Origin: Amylostereum areolatum
Lineage: Eukaryota > Basidiomycota > Agaricomycetes > Russulales > Stereaceae
DNA length: 64,000 nt
Assembly (NCBI GenBank): GCA_012932865.1
Contig: SAXG01000009.1
Location: forward strand, 109,163 to 173,162
Reading direction: 5' to 3'
The notes below the pieces were generated by a model. It searched no databases. It worked only from the letters and a program-made list of their open reading frames with translations, and was not told where the DNA came from. The translations under genes were made by a program, and so were the position numbers. Position 1 is the stretch's first letter; each line of letters begins with the position of its first letter. Of this stretch, positions 11,538 to 24,275 are shown piece by piece.

Positions 11538-13113
11538 CTATTCCACCTGCGCGCCTGGTTGCGCGACTGATTCTAATTTGACTCGTAGTGGGTCATTGTC
11601 TACCCCCGACTTTCCTCCGCCATAAACATGCTCGAACAGGCATGACTTGAAATGCGCGTCTAACAAAGATTTCTCGAAATCCTCCACAGCGGATATCTCC
11701 ACGCCTGGACCAGGATTATTGACCATGTTACGTATATCTTTTTTGTATCTTCTATTTTCGTTCCTGACGTATGTTGTGAAATCGTCGTCGTTGTCCCTGT
11801 GCGTGTCTTCACCGGATTCATCAGTGCGTTCATCATCGACTTCAGTAACTTCAGTCGCAATGCTCCCGCCACCGTCACTCCTGTCGTCCGATTCGGTGTC
11901 ACTCGTGTCGCTCTCGTCAGATTCCTCGACGTAGGGCCACTCTTCGTCATCGTTGTTGAGGGCCGTTTTGCTAGGTGCCACCTTTCCGAGCGGTTTGTAG
12001 AGCGTAGAATGTTGTTCCACGACGGGAGCACCAGACTTCTCAAAGCGGTATAGGTGTTGTTCCTGCATATCAATGTCAGTGAAAGGTTGGCGCTCTTATG
12101 AATAGCTGGGAAAACTAACAAAAAACCCAAACTCGAACTTGTCAAAATACCGATGGACATCAATGCGAAGCAGCATCAGGTTAACCGGGCTCTCCACGCC
12201 ACCGTTCTTGAGGAGGTCATATAACGCGGTATCAGGCTTGTACGTGTTTTCAATCTATATCGGAGTCAAGAAATCAAAAATTGGCCTGCAGAGCACACCA
12301 CTCACTGAACCAGATTGCGCGTGGGGAAAGATATGCGCGACTTCGAATGCAATAAAATTTGGCGCCCTACTACGTGGGGGGACAACGGTGCCAGTGACAC
12401 GACACCGTAGATCTCGCATTCTGTGAGTAGCATTCTTGTGAGTACTCTTCCATCAGCTTTCTGTCCCGATAATGAAACGAAATCCGAAAGTGAGAAGTAT
12501 TGTTTGTGGAGATAGGAGAAAAACATACACGAGTAGAGCCCACTTTACTTTTGAATATGGGAAGCTTCCTGAATGGCGGGCAAGTGCAAAGTACCCCTCC
12601 TACGACACTAGAGAACAAAAGGTAATGTCCTTCTTCTAGGAGGTCTTCGGACCCTATCTCCACATGTTTTCCTGGAATAAAACCTTCTTCCAGAAAAGGT
12701 CCACAATTTTTCTGCCTTGGGAGCGCATAAGCCGACTGGCGAGGGTCTCCGTCCCACAACCTCAAAGCCACTAGGGTTGCGCAAATGGGCGTGAGAAATG
12801 TTTCCTGTTGAACTAGGGTACTCGACCCTACTTACCGCTACTAGTCATCAAATTCGTGGAACGCATAAGGATATCGATCCACTTCAAAAAGGTCTTTTTC
12901 TTCAAAGTACCGAAAGTGTAGCATCCTGAAATCTGTATGAGATAACAGTTCAATGTAGGAGAAATTTTTCCACAAACCTGCAATAAGCTGGAGCGACGTT
13001 TGTGACGTGCCGTCAACATCATATACGACATCTGAAGCCCATACGTGCACATTTCTCTGGTCTTCGTTTTGGTACTTCCGATGGCGTTCCGAAGGGGAAT
13101 ATGGTATCTCCAT
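11538..13113 (-). CDS. HNH_2-domain endonuclease-like protein
   Basis: Multi-exon gene for a basidiomycete HNH_2 (HNH endonuclease fold) protein. Exon 1 starts MEIPYSPSERHRKY and includes NVHVWASDVVYDVDG. A middle exon has LRLWDGDPRQSAYALP and an exposed beta-rich segment (GHYLLFSSVVGG). The nuclease core is visible: CRVTGTVVPP, then EVAHIFPHAQSGS (first His), then SPVNLMLLRIDVHRYFDKF (Asn and second His). The last exon is an acidic Asp/Glu/Ser-rich region followed by a C-terminal helix-rich part. All three H-N-H positions are kept, so catalysis is possible; the target is unknown. The second exon near 12840-12960 has two usable frames and one meets TAG, so that junction is uncertain. It is the intact counterpart for judging the FWP family. 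Confidence 0.7.
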
Positions 13114-13965
13114 GATGTTGATGTACCTTGTTGGGAACTTGGGGTTGCAACACTAGGCTGAAGCGAGATGGACGACCGTGTCCAGCGCTGCCAGATTTAT
13201 ACACCTTTCAGAGGGGTCGCAAAGTATCTTGCTTGCCCAAGAGGTATGACTCGGACTTCACATCTCCTGCCAGTTGCGCCCGGCTGAGTGGCTCGAACAA
13301 TAAGTTACGATGTGGATATGATGCCGAAAGCGTGCCGACTGAACCCAGCTGACCACTGACCAGCTTGGTGCAGTGCAGCGAGAACAATAGGAAGGAAGGA
13401 AGTCGACAAAGGGGGAGATCAAAACTGCTTTGGGGCAGAATGGTTCAACTGAAGCCGGAGACCCGGGATATGATACATGATGCCGAAGCTATGAAGTTTG
13501 AAGGAATCGTTCATCATTGAATATTGAGCGCTGAGCCCGCCGACAGAGAATGATCAAGTGTAAAAAAACAAAAGGTCCCGGATCCCGGATCCAGCCTCCA
13601 GGGACCAGGGATGATCGCATGGTGGAAACACAAACGTGAAGAAGTACTACTGGCAAATTCTTCACAGCTATCACACAAGTTTCAAGCTCAATATTCAATC
13701 TCCGTGTCCAAACAATAGGCTCGGCCCTGGATAGCTAGGGCCCCGGCTAGTCTCCCAGAGGCAGACAAAACTCTTGCGTCAAACCTCCTCAAGTTCAGGA
13801 TCCTCATACCCACGGCCCGTCCCGGGGTTGTGTTCAAGCTGTGGCAGTGCAGGACTCTCAGCTATAACTAGTAAGGTGGCGCGCGACTGGTACTCAAGCA
13901 CTCAACTGCCTCGAACTCTTTCACTCGACCGACTCCGTCAATCCCTCTAAACCCAATCGCCATTC
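13114..13965. promoter_or_regulatory. Divergent upstream region of HNH gene and X2
   Basis: About 850 bases between the minus-strand HNH gene and plus-strand X2, so it should carry both promoters. No coding frame is convincing. A short GGATCCCGGATCC tandem occurs near 13578. No specific regulatory element could be assigned. Confidence 0.4.
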
Positions 13966-15370
13966 ATGACCGACTTTTGCGTGCTTGACACATACGGCCA
14001 CGTGCTCTCGCCCACCTCACGCAAACTTGGATTTGATATCTTCGTTTTCTGGCCAACCGGCGAGGATCACGCCAAATTGGTGGGAGGTACTACTTCACTT
14101 CAAACTTTCTTCTCTTCTTCTGCCCACCAACGTGTATCATGATATCTCATTACAGGGATCAACTCGCATCTGAACCCCGGCATAACCGCTGGGCAAGTGA
14201 CGAGTTGGATTAATCTTCTCGAGCCATCTCTTGGTTTACAGGGGATCGATCCGAAAACGATTCAATTGTATCCCGCGGTGGTCACGAAATGTAACATCGT
14301 TGATTGCTCAGCGTCTCCTAAGGAAGGGTTTCCAGCTCTTTACCCCGCAGACCGCTTGGTGCCCAACTCGAGCTACTGCTGCGTTACGAGTGCGTGCAAC
14401 ACTTTCAATTCTAGAAAATGTGACATGCCATCATTCTTACAATCCCATAGCTCCGCAAGTGGCAGTTGCGCTCGACGGTCCATTTCTGACTGCCAAAAAA
14501 AAGTGGTCCTTCGCCTCGATGAAGGCCAAACCAGGGTCTCTCACTGTAATGTGGCCAAACCTGGATCTGGGACTGGTAGGTCCATTATTTGGACTTTTCC
14601 TCGCGGCGACGCGGCGCACTTGTGGCGGAATTAGGCTGATGCATCTGCTTTAACTACAGTACGCGATTTCTGAAGAAATAAAAGGCGAGGTGGAGAAACG
14701 CGACGGCAATGTATGCTTCTTAACCCGAAAGAGTCCGGCCAGCGTGACGTGGATCTTCCCACCCACTTGGACAAAGTTGGTAAGCACTGAGTTGATTCAT
14801 CCTTTCTGACGGTCGAGTCGGAGCTAACCGGCTCCAGCTTTCCCCTGAAGCCGTTCCTCTCCAATCGTTCTTCGTGGAGAAGGCCAGGTTCCTGGGGAAA
14901 GATAACGCGGCAATGATGTGCGAGAGTGTAGCGAGCCTGATGCACTCTAACAAGATTGGTATCGATGTCGATGTAAGTCCCGCGTTCGTAATTTCTCGAT
15001 TCTATTGTTCTAAATCTATGTGCCACAGGAGGGATTTAGGATCATCATATTCAATCCCGAAATCAAGGAGGAGCATAGGAAGGAGCTTGATCTAATCCTC
15101 GACCTTTCGTTCCTCAGCCAGGACCAGGGTATGGTCGATATGCTTCGCCAACACTTTCGGTGGTGTCTCTTGGTCTACTTCCTCAGCGGCAAAGAGGTCG
15201 CGGACATCTTTCCTCTGGCGTATCTGGCCGACATCATGGCCGCAATGGGCTATGAACCGGAAGAGGTAGAGGGGTTGAGACACCAGAAAGCGGCGGATTG
15301 GGACACGCCGACTGGGAAGGAAGTTTGGGCTCTTCTTGAGGAGCGATATGCTATGGATAATCATACATGA
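13966..15370 (+). CDS. FWP-family protein X2
   Basis: Intact-looking member of the FWP family. The ATG gives MTDFCVLDTYGHVLS, then the signature FDIFVFWP. After an intron come VTSWINLLEPSLGLQGID and SSYCC. A later exon has EKRDGNVCFLTRKSPAS joined to VTWIFPPTW, which matches the Cys-x-x-Thr-Gly ... Ala-His-Ile-Ile-Pro stretch of HNH_2 nucleases except that Trp replaces the catalytic His. The following exon has MMCESVASLMHSNKIGIDVD in place of the DLHxxFD segment. The end contains FRIIIFNP, LRQHFRWCLLVYFL and GKEVWALLEERY. It lies 284 bases from the convergent aminopeptidase M1a. A structural or binding role without nuclease activity is inferred; the actual function is unknown. Confidence 0.72.
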
Positions 15371-15654
15371 TGTGGTGACTTCGCGAGGGCTTGTAAGCTT
15401 TGCATCAGACGCGCCGCGGAGGCGCCTCATAAACATGTCTGTTCAATCAAGAGCCTGTCACTTGGTCTGGTTACGATGGGCATGAGACTGAATCAAATTT
15501 CTTAGTACCGAAGCTTTACGAGTTGTTATCTGACTGTTTCTGAGGCTGCAGGAGGGACCTTGTCGTATACTGCTCGAGTTCGAGTCGCGTGATCCTATAA
15601 TCGGCTCAAATCCACCTTCAACTGTAAGCGACCACCTGTCAGGCCGTCAGGCCT
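15371..15654. other. Convergent 3' spacer between X2 and M1a
   Basis: A 284-base gap between two genes meeting tail to tail. It must hold both polyadenylation regions; no distinct element is visible. Confidence 0.4.
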
Positions 15655-18600
15655 TCAAGGATGTCGTGCCAAAGTATCCAGCCAGCCTTCAACATCTTCC
15701 GTCGACCGCTAAAGCGAGAAGACAACAGGTCAATCCAAGCGAAACGATCGGAGGGAGAGCACCCACCTCGATCCACGTCGCCTTCGCTTTGATTGAATCG
15801 ATCGTCTGCGCAAGCTTCATCTCGTATTTGCTGGTGTCCTTCCCCTGAGCCGCGTACACAATCGCGTCAGCGTCTATACCGATGGCAGAAGATGGACAGA
15901 AACGGCACCTGGAAGAAGGCTTCGACGCGCTCGCAGTCGCGGAGCGATGCGAAGTTTTCGTAGGTGAGCTAACGCGGACCCATTTCGTTCAGTCCCACGT
16001 TCGAACCTGAGGCAAGAGGCACTCACTGGGATGAGATACTCCATCATAAACGACCCCGATAGCCGCTCGTGTAGCTAGTGCACCATAGTTATTAGCAGTT
16101 ACACACGCGCGACAAGCAGTATGACCATATACCGCGTCGTAGTTTTGTTCGAAATAGTTCGGGAGCATTCTTCGGGCCTCGACATTGGAAGAGAGCCCCT
16201 TGAAAAAGCCCACGATGTCCTGGTTCCGTGCCTTGGTCAATATGACGTCGGTGGTCTCCTCAAGAAGGGCCTTGTCTTTCGGTGCACCTAAGGCGCGGCT
16301 ATACCAACGAGTGATGAGCTAAGTAGGAATGGTGGGAGGTGGGAGGCGAAGCTATACGCACATCGCCGCCATATGCTCAGAAGGGTTCCGCCCGCCTGAC
16401 TCGAAGATCTTCAGCACGGCATCGTACTCCTTGCGTCCACCATATGCAACAGCCTACACGTCAAACATCTGCCGTGTCAGTGTTTGTTCACTTCACACTG
16501 CAGAAGCACCTACCGTTTTGAAGGTGATCGACAGGAGGTCAGCTGGAATCGCAGCGTCTTCTCCCTTCTCAACGTAGCGTGCAAACCGTGCTTGTAACTC
16601 CTCGATGACCCTATAGTGACACTTATCAGTAGCGAGCGATGCCCCAAATACACGAACAAACGTACTCGACATCTCCCCAGTTGGCAGCCTGCGTGATCGC
16701 GGTCGTTCGCAGTTGGATGGTCCCCGTGTCTTCGGCATCCGAGTAGTCATACCCAAGCCTTTTCACTATGGGTCCTAAAACGTCCTGCACCGCCTCTATC
16801 AGTGTCCGGTGGCATCAAAACCAAACCCAACACGACATACACGGCGAAATGCGTTCAGTCCATCATGGACCTTCGGGTTCTCCCACCATGTCCTGATGAC
16901 CATGGCTACATTCTCGGCGATGCCGCTCCATACGAGATCTGTAAGGCTCCGGAGTAAGAGACAGCCCTAGAGGACGCAAATGAACTACGAACATTCTTTC
17001 TCTTGACGGAATTTGTCCACGACGTCCAGCGCCGTGCTCAGCTTGATGAAACCCGCCTTCGCGAATGCCATCGTATCATGGACAATACCGATGCGATCGT
17101 TGAGCGAGAACACTGAATTTGGTTTCACAGCCTCGGAAACGATGGCCGCAAGACGTTCTGGGGTATACAACACGCGGCCTGCTCGCCCCCATAAGCCATG
17201 GAATACGGGTGGGGAAGAACGAGTATACGTACAGAAACTGTTCGTGCCCGCGTTCAGCTTGAAGGGCTTAGTGGTATCCAAGTCGAACTCCTTCTCGCGC
17301 ACATCCAGTACCGCATCGGAATGAACTGGGCCGACCGCGGAAACAAGGCCTAGAGGGATGGTCCTGCGGTGACAGTCAAAGGTCAAAGAATATCCAGACT
17401 CTGGTAAGCGACTCTATTGTACCAGATCGTCTCGTTGTCCGTGGGCCTCGCCGGGCCATCTTCGAGGAAGCGATCCTGGCGAACGCGGATACCACTCTCG
17501 GTCTCGGTGACCGTAACTACAGGAAAGCCCATCTAAACCAATAGAAGGAGGGTGAGTGACACCATATTCAACGGGATTTAAAGATGTGTACCTTGGACAC
17601 CCAAGGGTCCATAATCTTGGGAATGTCGAGGCCTGCCAGGATATTATGATCCATGGCGTAGACCCAAGACAGGTGGAAAGCTTACCAGTCACTTCGCCGA
17701 TTCCTTCCCAGAGGTCGCGCGAGACGCTGCTGGCATAGAGACGCTTCTTCAAATAAACCGAAACACCCTTGACGGAATTTATGTTCTCCAACATAAGCGG
17801 CCAACATGCGAAGAACTGCGACATCGTCAGGAATACATGAAGGTACGCTGCTGCTGATGGCGACGTACCCGATGCTGCTTTCGCGTAGGTGAGCGAGTCG
17901 AAAATCTACTCCATAGTCAGTCCAGCGTCGACTACTGAAACCGAAGGACGAACCTGGGTGAGGGCGTTCGCATCCGGGACTGTAACCTCGATGGGGTGAG
18001 ACGAGAGCTTGGCGTCCAAAGCGAGGGCCTCGTTGAGGAATTCATTGATGAACTCCGAATCAACGCGCCATTCTGGGAAGAGTCTTGCGAACGTTCGTCA
18101 GGATATCGAACTTGAACAAGCACCGGGATCATCAAACACACTTGTTTAGGATGATCGACTCTCCAACCTGAGGAAGACATGAGCAAAGGGAGGCGGACGA
18201 CAAAGACAAAACATGTACCACGGTCGCAAAACCTTCGTTGAGGTAAAGGTTGTCCCACCACGCCATGGTCGTGATATTTCCAAACCTGACGACGTTAGTG
18301 ATGGTACGCTCATGTCGAAACAGAAGAATCTCACCACATGTGAGCGACCTCGTGGCATTGCATACCGGCAATGAGTTTTTGTGCTTGCAAATCGAGACTG
18401 CCGGGATCGAGTAGGAAACTGGAGGCGCGCCCAGTAATCAAGCCCTTCAGAGCAGTCAGGGTTTCCCGTTCGTGATGCCTGGCTGAAGCATACCCAATTT
18501 TCCATCGCGCCTAGTACGTAGTCACGTGTAAGTCCCTCTCAGAGGAAAAGCCATGGATGCACGCGTACCGGCATCGAAGTCGCTGGCCACGAGCATGTCC

Positions 18601-19628
18601 AATTTGGGCAACGGATATTCGATGTCAAAGATTTCCTCGTATAGCGGGACGCAACGGACAGTGACGTCTAAACAAAACTGGGCCTTGTTGACCTCATCCG
18701 GGGTAGCTATGGACGAACGTTAGTGAGAAAAAGAGAGAAGAATGAAAAAACATACTGTAAACACGCAGAGGACGAACTTTGCCGCTCAGCGGGCTAGTAT
18801 ACGAGCTTTCAAGGTAGGCAAAGTCGCCGTTGGCGAACGCAAGGAGGTACGTCGACATCTAAAGAGGACATCAGCACCAACTCGAACTCATAACTAGAAT
18901 AGAGCGCACGGGAGGAGTCGTTTGAAACTTCGTCGCCACCCACGAACCATCACTGACGCCTTGGAATAGAGGTTCAGTTGAAGGTTCGGCCGATACAACT
19001 TCGGTGGTGGTCCCCATGTTTGAGAGGACGACAAGACCGGCGCGGGAGATCATGGTGACAGTGAATCGTGCCTTGAACATAGGTTCGTCCCAGCACGGTA
19101 GAGCGCGTCGAGCACCTGTGGGCTTGAAACAAAGGGTTAAAAACACGAACCGCGCATACAGTATGGATGATCGCGCACCTCGAACTGCGTGAGCGCGTAG
19201 ATACCCTGTGGCCAGGTACTCTTGTAGTAACCCATCATACCATCCGTCAGCGCCCCCGTGAAGTTGATATTGAGCGTCGCCTTCGACTCGGCCTCGAGAG
19301 GTTGCGCAAAACCGTATGTGACGCATTGGTCCCTCTCATTGAAAGACGTCTGCGCGGGCTGGATAGAGACGGAGACCGATGAAAGTGAAAGGGTAGCGGG
19401 GCCCAGTTCAAGTCCAGGGAAAGCATTGAGAGATATTTGATCCGTGGCCTTCACAATGTCCAGACTGTGCAGTCATGATGAGACTCAGAAAGACGCGTAT
19501 ACTAGCCAGTGGACGACAACGCACTCGATTTTGACCACGCCTTCGAATGCCTCTTTCTCTAGATCCGTACGAAGCGTCAAATCATAGTGCGTCGGAAGCA
19601 CGTCTGTCGGCCGGCGATAAGGGTGCAT
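15655..19628 (-). CDS. M1 zinc aminopeptidase M1a (one frameshift)
   Basis: Metallo-aminopeptidase of the M1 family (puromycin-sensitive / Ape2-like), which removes N-terminal residues from peptides. The start gives MHPYRRPTDVLPTHYDLTLR, a typical M1 N terminus. In order: RRALPCWDEPMFKARF, the substrate-binding GAMENW (near 18500), the zinc motif HEVAH in CHEVAHMW (near 18340) and the third zinc ligand in LYLNEGFA (near 18240). The helical C-terminal domain ends with LAQTIDSIKAKATWIE and a last exon RSTEDVEGWLDTLARHP before TGA. About 20 exons are separated by short introns. One extra base near 17774 breaks the frame between LRMLAAYVGEHKF and VKGVSVYLKKRL, in the linker after the catalytic domain. 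Either the gene is inactivated or this is an assembly error. The neighbour X2 is convergent. Confidence 0.82.
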
Positions 19629-20056
19629 CTCGTTTCTTTTTCTAGATATCGGAGAGGGAGGTGGGGACTAGGGACTCGGCTACGAGTGCAGACCGTATAA
19701 ATGATTGCGCTGAGCTTGTCATGCCTTCGAGTCACTTGATAAGCCCGTCCGATGCCGATATTGGGAGATTGAGGACGTGATGGAAGTGATGAGAATAATG
19801 ACGGATAGCAAGTAGTGTGGGAGGAGCATGCTTCAAGTTGGAGTCACAATGGAGACGAGCGCCGATCTTGTCAGGCACTTATCGGCCAAATTGTCGCCAT
19901 ATTCTGTCCAGCAGTACTGAGGTCTGCGTACTCTGCATTACAAAAGGAGTATAGGGAAACATCATAATAACGTCCGTAATCGTACAGAAGGTCCTCTGAT
20001 TCTGAGCAAAAAAGCGGTTGCCGAAAGCGAGTCAATCGTACTACATAGTTCACGCA
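19629..20056. promoter_or_regulatory. Upstream region of M1a
   Basis: About 430 bases between the M1a start and the 3' end of kinase D. It contains the M1a promoter by position. No coding frame or specific element is recognised. Confidence 0.4.
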
Positions 20057-22179
20057 CTAAGTAGAAGCGTCAGAGTATGGTGAAGGACGACACCTCTTCG
20101 CACAGATAGATCTATCAGACTGGGAATCGTCACCGAATGCGTCAGACACCGTCCTTTTCCCTGCGACCACCTCTGAACTTTCCCTGTCCTCCGGAACCAC
20201 CTTCTGAAGGTACGCCCTCACAGCGTCAACGCTCCCGTCGTCTCCAAGCCAGCCGCGTTTCTTGATTGCTTTGTCGAACACCTTCAACACGCGAGCCGGC
20301 GTCTGGAGGGCCTTGAGCGCCTCCTTGTGTTGCCTGTCTGTGACGGGCATACTGCACCCGAGGTACAACCCGCGATAGAATAATGCGCGAAGTTCTTCGA
20401 GCAGGAGGAGGCAGGGATCCGGGATAAATCCATAGAATTCGGAAGGCTGCAGGATGCAGCTGGCGAAGAACCCGAGTCTCTCGCGGGCAACGACGCGGGT
20501 AACGCCGTCGCGCTTCCCATGGTGAAACATATCCTCGATTTCACCCATCAGGTCGGGGATGCCCGTCGGACGGAAGTGAATGATGTGGTAGAGAAGGACG
20601 TGGACGAAGGACTCTTGATCATCGCAGAGTTGATGTTCGGTATTCTTGGAATTCTTCATGAGACGGGAGGAGATGAATTGCCATGTTCCCTGTCGGTCAT
20701 GTCAGCTATGTCGACAATCGAAAACAAACCGAGGGCTACTTACAATGATAGCCCCGCGTCGTCCAACTTTGACATCGAATGCAAGATCCCAGTCGATTAG
20801 GAGACCATGCCCGTCATCGGTGATGAGGATATTGCCCGCACTGATATCGCCGTGTAGAATGTTCAGTTCCGTATAGGCTTTTCCGTGTGCTACAAACGTC
20901 CCAACACGCATGAACATAAGTGAGAGCAGCAATACATCACGATGCTCACCTTCAATAGCATCCCTGATTGACGTGCAAAGTTCGCGTGTGCTCGTGAAAC
21001 TACTGAGCGGTCGACCGACTACGCCAAGAACAACGCGATAATGCTTGCGCCCTATGGAAGTGGTAGGCGCGCACGTCCACGGCGCACGAGAAAACTCCTG
21101 AGTTCGGGTTCCTTGCGACGGCACGTCCCCAGCGCAGCACAATGGAGCAACGTAGGGGATGTCTTTCTGTTCGAGCTTCCTGTAAACGTCCCCTTCTTTG
21201 AAGAAAGAGGGATGGTCGATACGCCACACGTCCTTGAGCCAGACAAGCACTCCGCTGCTGAGGTCAAACGCGATATATCCGCGGGACGCGCTCCCAAAAA
21301 CCCTGTCGTTTGAAACTTGTGGGTCTGCGACGATGTAGAAAGATTCTTCGGAGGAGGCATCGTCGAGGACGGAGACCTTGTATAGAGGCGTTTCGGGGAG
21401 GATGGAGATATATGGAGAGCGGGTAAAGGCCGCACGGGCTGAGGCAATTTCTTCGCGCGTTGGAATGGAGAATGTTGTATCGTGTCCTCGCTCTTCCGAG
21501 GGCATGTCGTTAAAGCGGCAAAGGAACTCTGCGAGAGGACCATCTATAGTTTCGGGGTCAAAGCGCTCCGTGACGACGACGCCGGCGCGATCCCAGCGAA
21601 GAAGACGCGCGCCCTCATCGGTGATGAGGATGGAGAAGAAGAATACCCGGGGTTGGGAGGAGAATATCTCGTTGATGGCAAGGAATTGGCTTCGGAGACC
21701 TTGTTCCGCCTTGGAGGATGTGCGCTGGAAATTGAACCGTCGACGATTCATGGGTACATCGGGAATGGGATCGCGGAAAGGATCCATCTGAACATAGTCG
21801 ATAAGAAGCTCGACAGTCGGGCGAAAATGCGTAGATGGCGAGGACGAAGTGGATGCTTCAGGTCTGGCCGTCGCACAGATGCGCGAAAGTGGCCCCTGGT
21901 TGTCGGTGGCCTTCGGGCGGAAGAGGTCATTTGGAGTTGAGAAAACGAGATGGGGACAGAGACCGGGGGGATCAATGAAGTGGACATGCTAAAAAGAGAA
22001 AAATAAGCTGACATCGTGGTTGGAATGTAGAACTCTGTACATGCCTGTGGATCGATCTCGGATGGCTTCGCGACTCTGACTTGCCCAGGTAGTGGTCGAT
22101 ATGAGGCTGGCTCCGAATTGGTCGTGAACTGAGTCAAGAAATCGGAAACGGGCATAGGCCCGGTGCATTGAACAGCCAT
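20057..22179 (-). CDS. FunK1 fungal-type protein kinase D
   Basis: Intact-looking FunK1 kinase. The ATG gives MAVQCTGPMPVSDFLTQF. Exon 2 contains IDYVQMDPFRDP and ARLLRWDRAGVVVTERF, then the ATP-site candidate lysine in WLKDVWR and glutamate in EGDVYRKLEQ. The catalytic loop is HGDISAGNILI with LIDWDLAFD. The last exon begins GTWQFISSRLM and includes DDQESFVHVLLYH and FRPTG. The tail GKRTVSDAFGDDSQSDRS followed by AKRCRPSP is closely parallel to the tails of A and C and looks like a bipartite nuclear localisation signal. All joins are at GT/AG sites and in frame. It is divergent from X3, with about 560 bases between starts. Confidence 0.88.
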
Positions 22180-22740
22180 GAAGATCGCAAAGATATGAAC
22201 GCGAGAGAGTACGGTGATGATGGGATGTTGAGAGAAAGAGTGGCAACTTCTTCATTGAACCGCAGCATGGTGATGTGGCCACCGAGAAGGACAATGAATC
22301 CATCGTCCACGTGAGCCTCCGCCTCTCGGTTCTGCACTCACCATCAGGTACCAATTGACGGCCCTTGGACAGGAGGGCCCTTGGACAGGAGGAGGAAACC
22401 GAGGAGTACCACGGCGAGAGTACCGTCATGGTCGGGGCCAGCGCTATTATCAGACATCAGGTGATCGTGTGCTTTTGCCAACCCCAACGGCGAGTCACCG
22501 GGACCTTCGAAGGTCCCCTTCCTCCTCTCCGAGGGGATTACGGTATTACTTGTTTGGTAAGTAAGGACTTATCAAAGGGCTGTCGGACATGCTAACTAAA
22601 AGCCATCGGCCTCATCTGGCCTTCATATACGAAGGTGCTATGCACCGTCTATAGGCCAGGATCCTCTCCGAGTCGTCACACGTTTCAATATCTTCCCCTC
22701 ATCAATGATCCACACATAAGTACGTTCACGATACCCGACC
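22180..22740. promoter_or_regulatory. Divergent upstream region of kinase D and X3
   Basis: About 560 bases between two divergent starts. From 22591 onward the sequence is shared with the X5 upstream region at 27962, marking the left edge of the tandem block. A 16-base direct repeat lies at 22360-22391. Confidence 0.5.
22360..22391. repeat. 16-bp perfect tandem duplication
   Basis: GGCCCTTGGACAGGAG occurs twice with no spacer. It lies in the D/X3 divergent region, outside the larger tandem block. The origin looks like simple slippage. Confidence 0.85.
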
Positions 22741-24181
22741 ATGTCTGAACACTTGAGCCACTGCCATCCCGTGGCACACAGCTCGCTACTTTCACAACGT
22801 CGTGGCTATGACACCTTTATTTTCTGGCCCTCTACACCGGCTCGCCTCTTTATGGGCAAGTGCATCTTCTCTTGCTAGCGGGGAGCGTAATCTGCTACAT
22901 GTTTACCTGTGATTTTTCTAGGACTTCATACAAAAAGACTTGGGCCAGTGGACTGCTCGCAGCTAACCCGTTGGATTTCTGCTTGGGATCCCGACTTCGT
23001 GAGAGCCTACGGTCCTGTAAAGATATGCCGCGTGCGCTTGAAGGAGGTGATGCCTCTGAGATACATGGCTGAGCCTCTTGAATCGCAACTTGGGTTACTT
23101 GACGCCATAGCTCCCGGTGACTATGGCATCTTCACAGGTTCGCATGTGCTTTTAGTTCTAGCCAAGCAACTGGTGACTGATGTCGACGACGGGAACAGGG
23201 ACTATTCTGGAGTCTACGATGATTCCAGCTCCATCTCCGCACATCGTAGACAGACTACCACTCGACGTCGAGACCAAACAGTTGGTTTCGGGGGCAGACG
23301 CATATGTCCCGGACGAGGATGAAGGTGAGGATGCAATAAATTATGACGCCACCAAGTTGAATCTGGTACGCGCTTCGCACACTGTATGAAGATGGTGCTC
23401 ATTGAATGCCGCAGAATACAATGCCTACGGATATGATCGCCACAGTCAAGGCGCGCGATCCGTTGCAGACCTGCATTTTCACGGGCGAAACGGTGAAGAC
23501 TGTTCTTTCATGGATCTTCCCGCCGGCTTTGATACACATGGTAAGCACATTTCTCCTCAAGTCCCACCCCAACCTCCACAAAACATCCCAGGTCCCGTCC
23601 GACATCTACGGGGCTCGCCTCGTAGAGTCTGATTACACTGTACTTTCAAACACGGCGTTCATGCGCGTGGACCTCGCGGAACATTTCCTCGCGAACAACT
23701 TCGGGGTCGACATCGATGTGAGTTTGATTAGCCGCTCGTTATACGACTTGGAGATCTATTAACGGCGACCTCATCTTAGGATAACTATCGCATCCGAATC
23801 TTCGCAGAACCCACCGAAGACACGCCGCCTCTCCCAGACCGTTTGCATTTGCCTAGCGTCGCGAACGGTGCCATAGACATTTTTTTCAAGCTCCATTTCC
23901 GCTGGTGCTTGGGTGCGAAAACAAGGGGTGGTGACATTTCGAAGGACTATCCCAATAACGCCATCCGTGCCTTTGAGGAGATGCACTGCATAGGTAGCGA
24001 TTCGGACCACGAGACGCTGCTGAGCAACCCGGTCTGGAATACGGTCATTGGAAGGGCGGTGCTGGAGGATCGTCTGAGGTCAAAGCTGTACGGTATCAAT
24101 GACGAGCGCGAGGATGCATCCTACGACGACGATGCGAGCTCCGAAAAGGGATCGAATTGCAGTACGGTCGAGGACGCTTGA
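22741..24181 (+). CDS. FWP-family protein X3
   Basis: About 360 residues in six exons. Exon 1 carries YDTFIFWPSTPARLFMG and ends at a GC-AG intron (GCAAGT donor), not GT-AG. Exon 2 has CSQLTRWISAWDPDF and GDYGIF. The nuclease-like core reads IATVKARDPLQTCIFTGE and LSWIFPPALIHM, where HNH_2 proteins have C-x-x-T-G and A-H-I-I-P; Trp sits where the catalytic His should be. It continues MRVDLAEHFLANNFGVDID, DNYRIRIF and FFKLHFRWCLG, and ends in an acidic tail (DDDASSEKGSNCSTVEDA). The reading frame is intact. X5 is its near-identical copy in unit 2. A truncated aminopeptidase end lies about 95 bases downstream on the opposite strand. Function unknown. Confidence 0.75.
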
Positions 24182-24275
24182 AGACTCCCTTGGCTTACAG
24201 GCTGCCGTGTCTATGTGGACTTGTGACGGATATATCAATCAATTTCGATTTCATTCCATACAGTCAATCTTCGCC

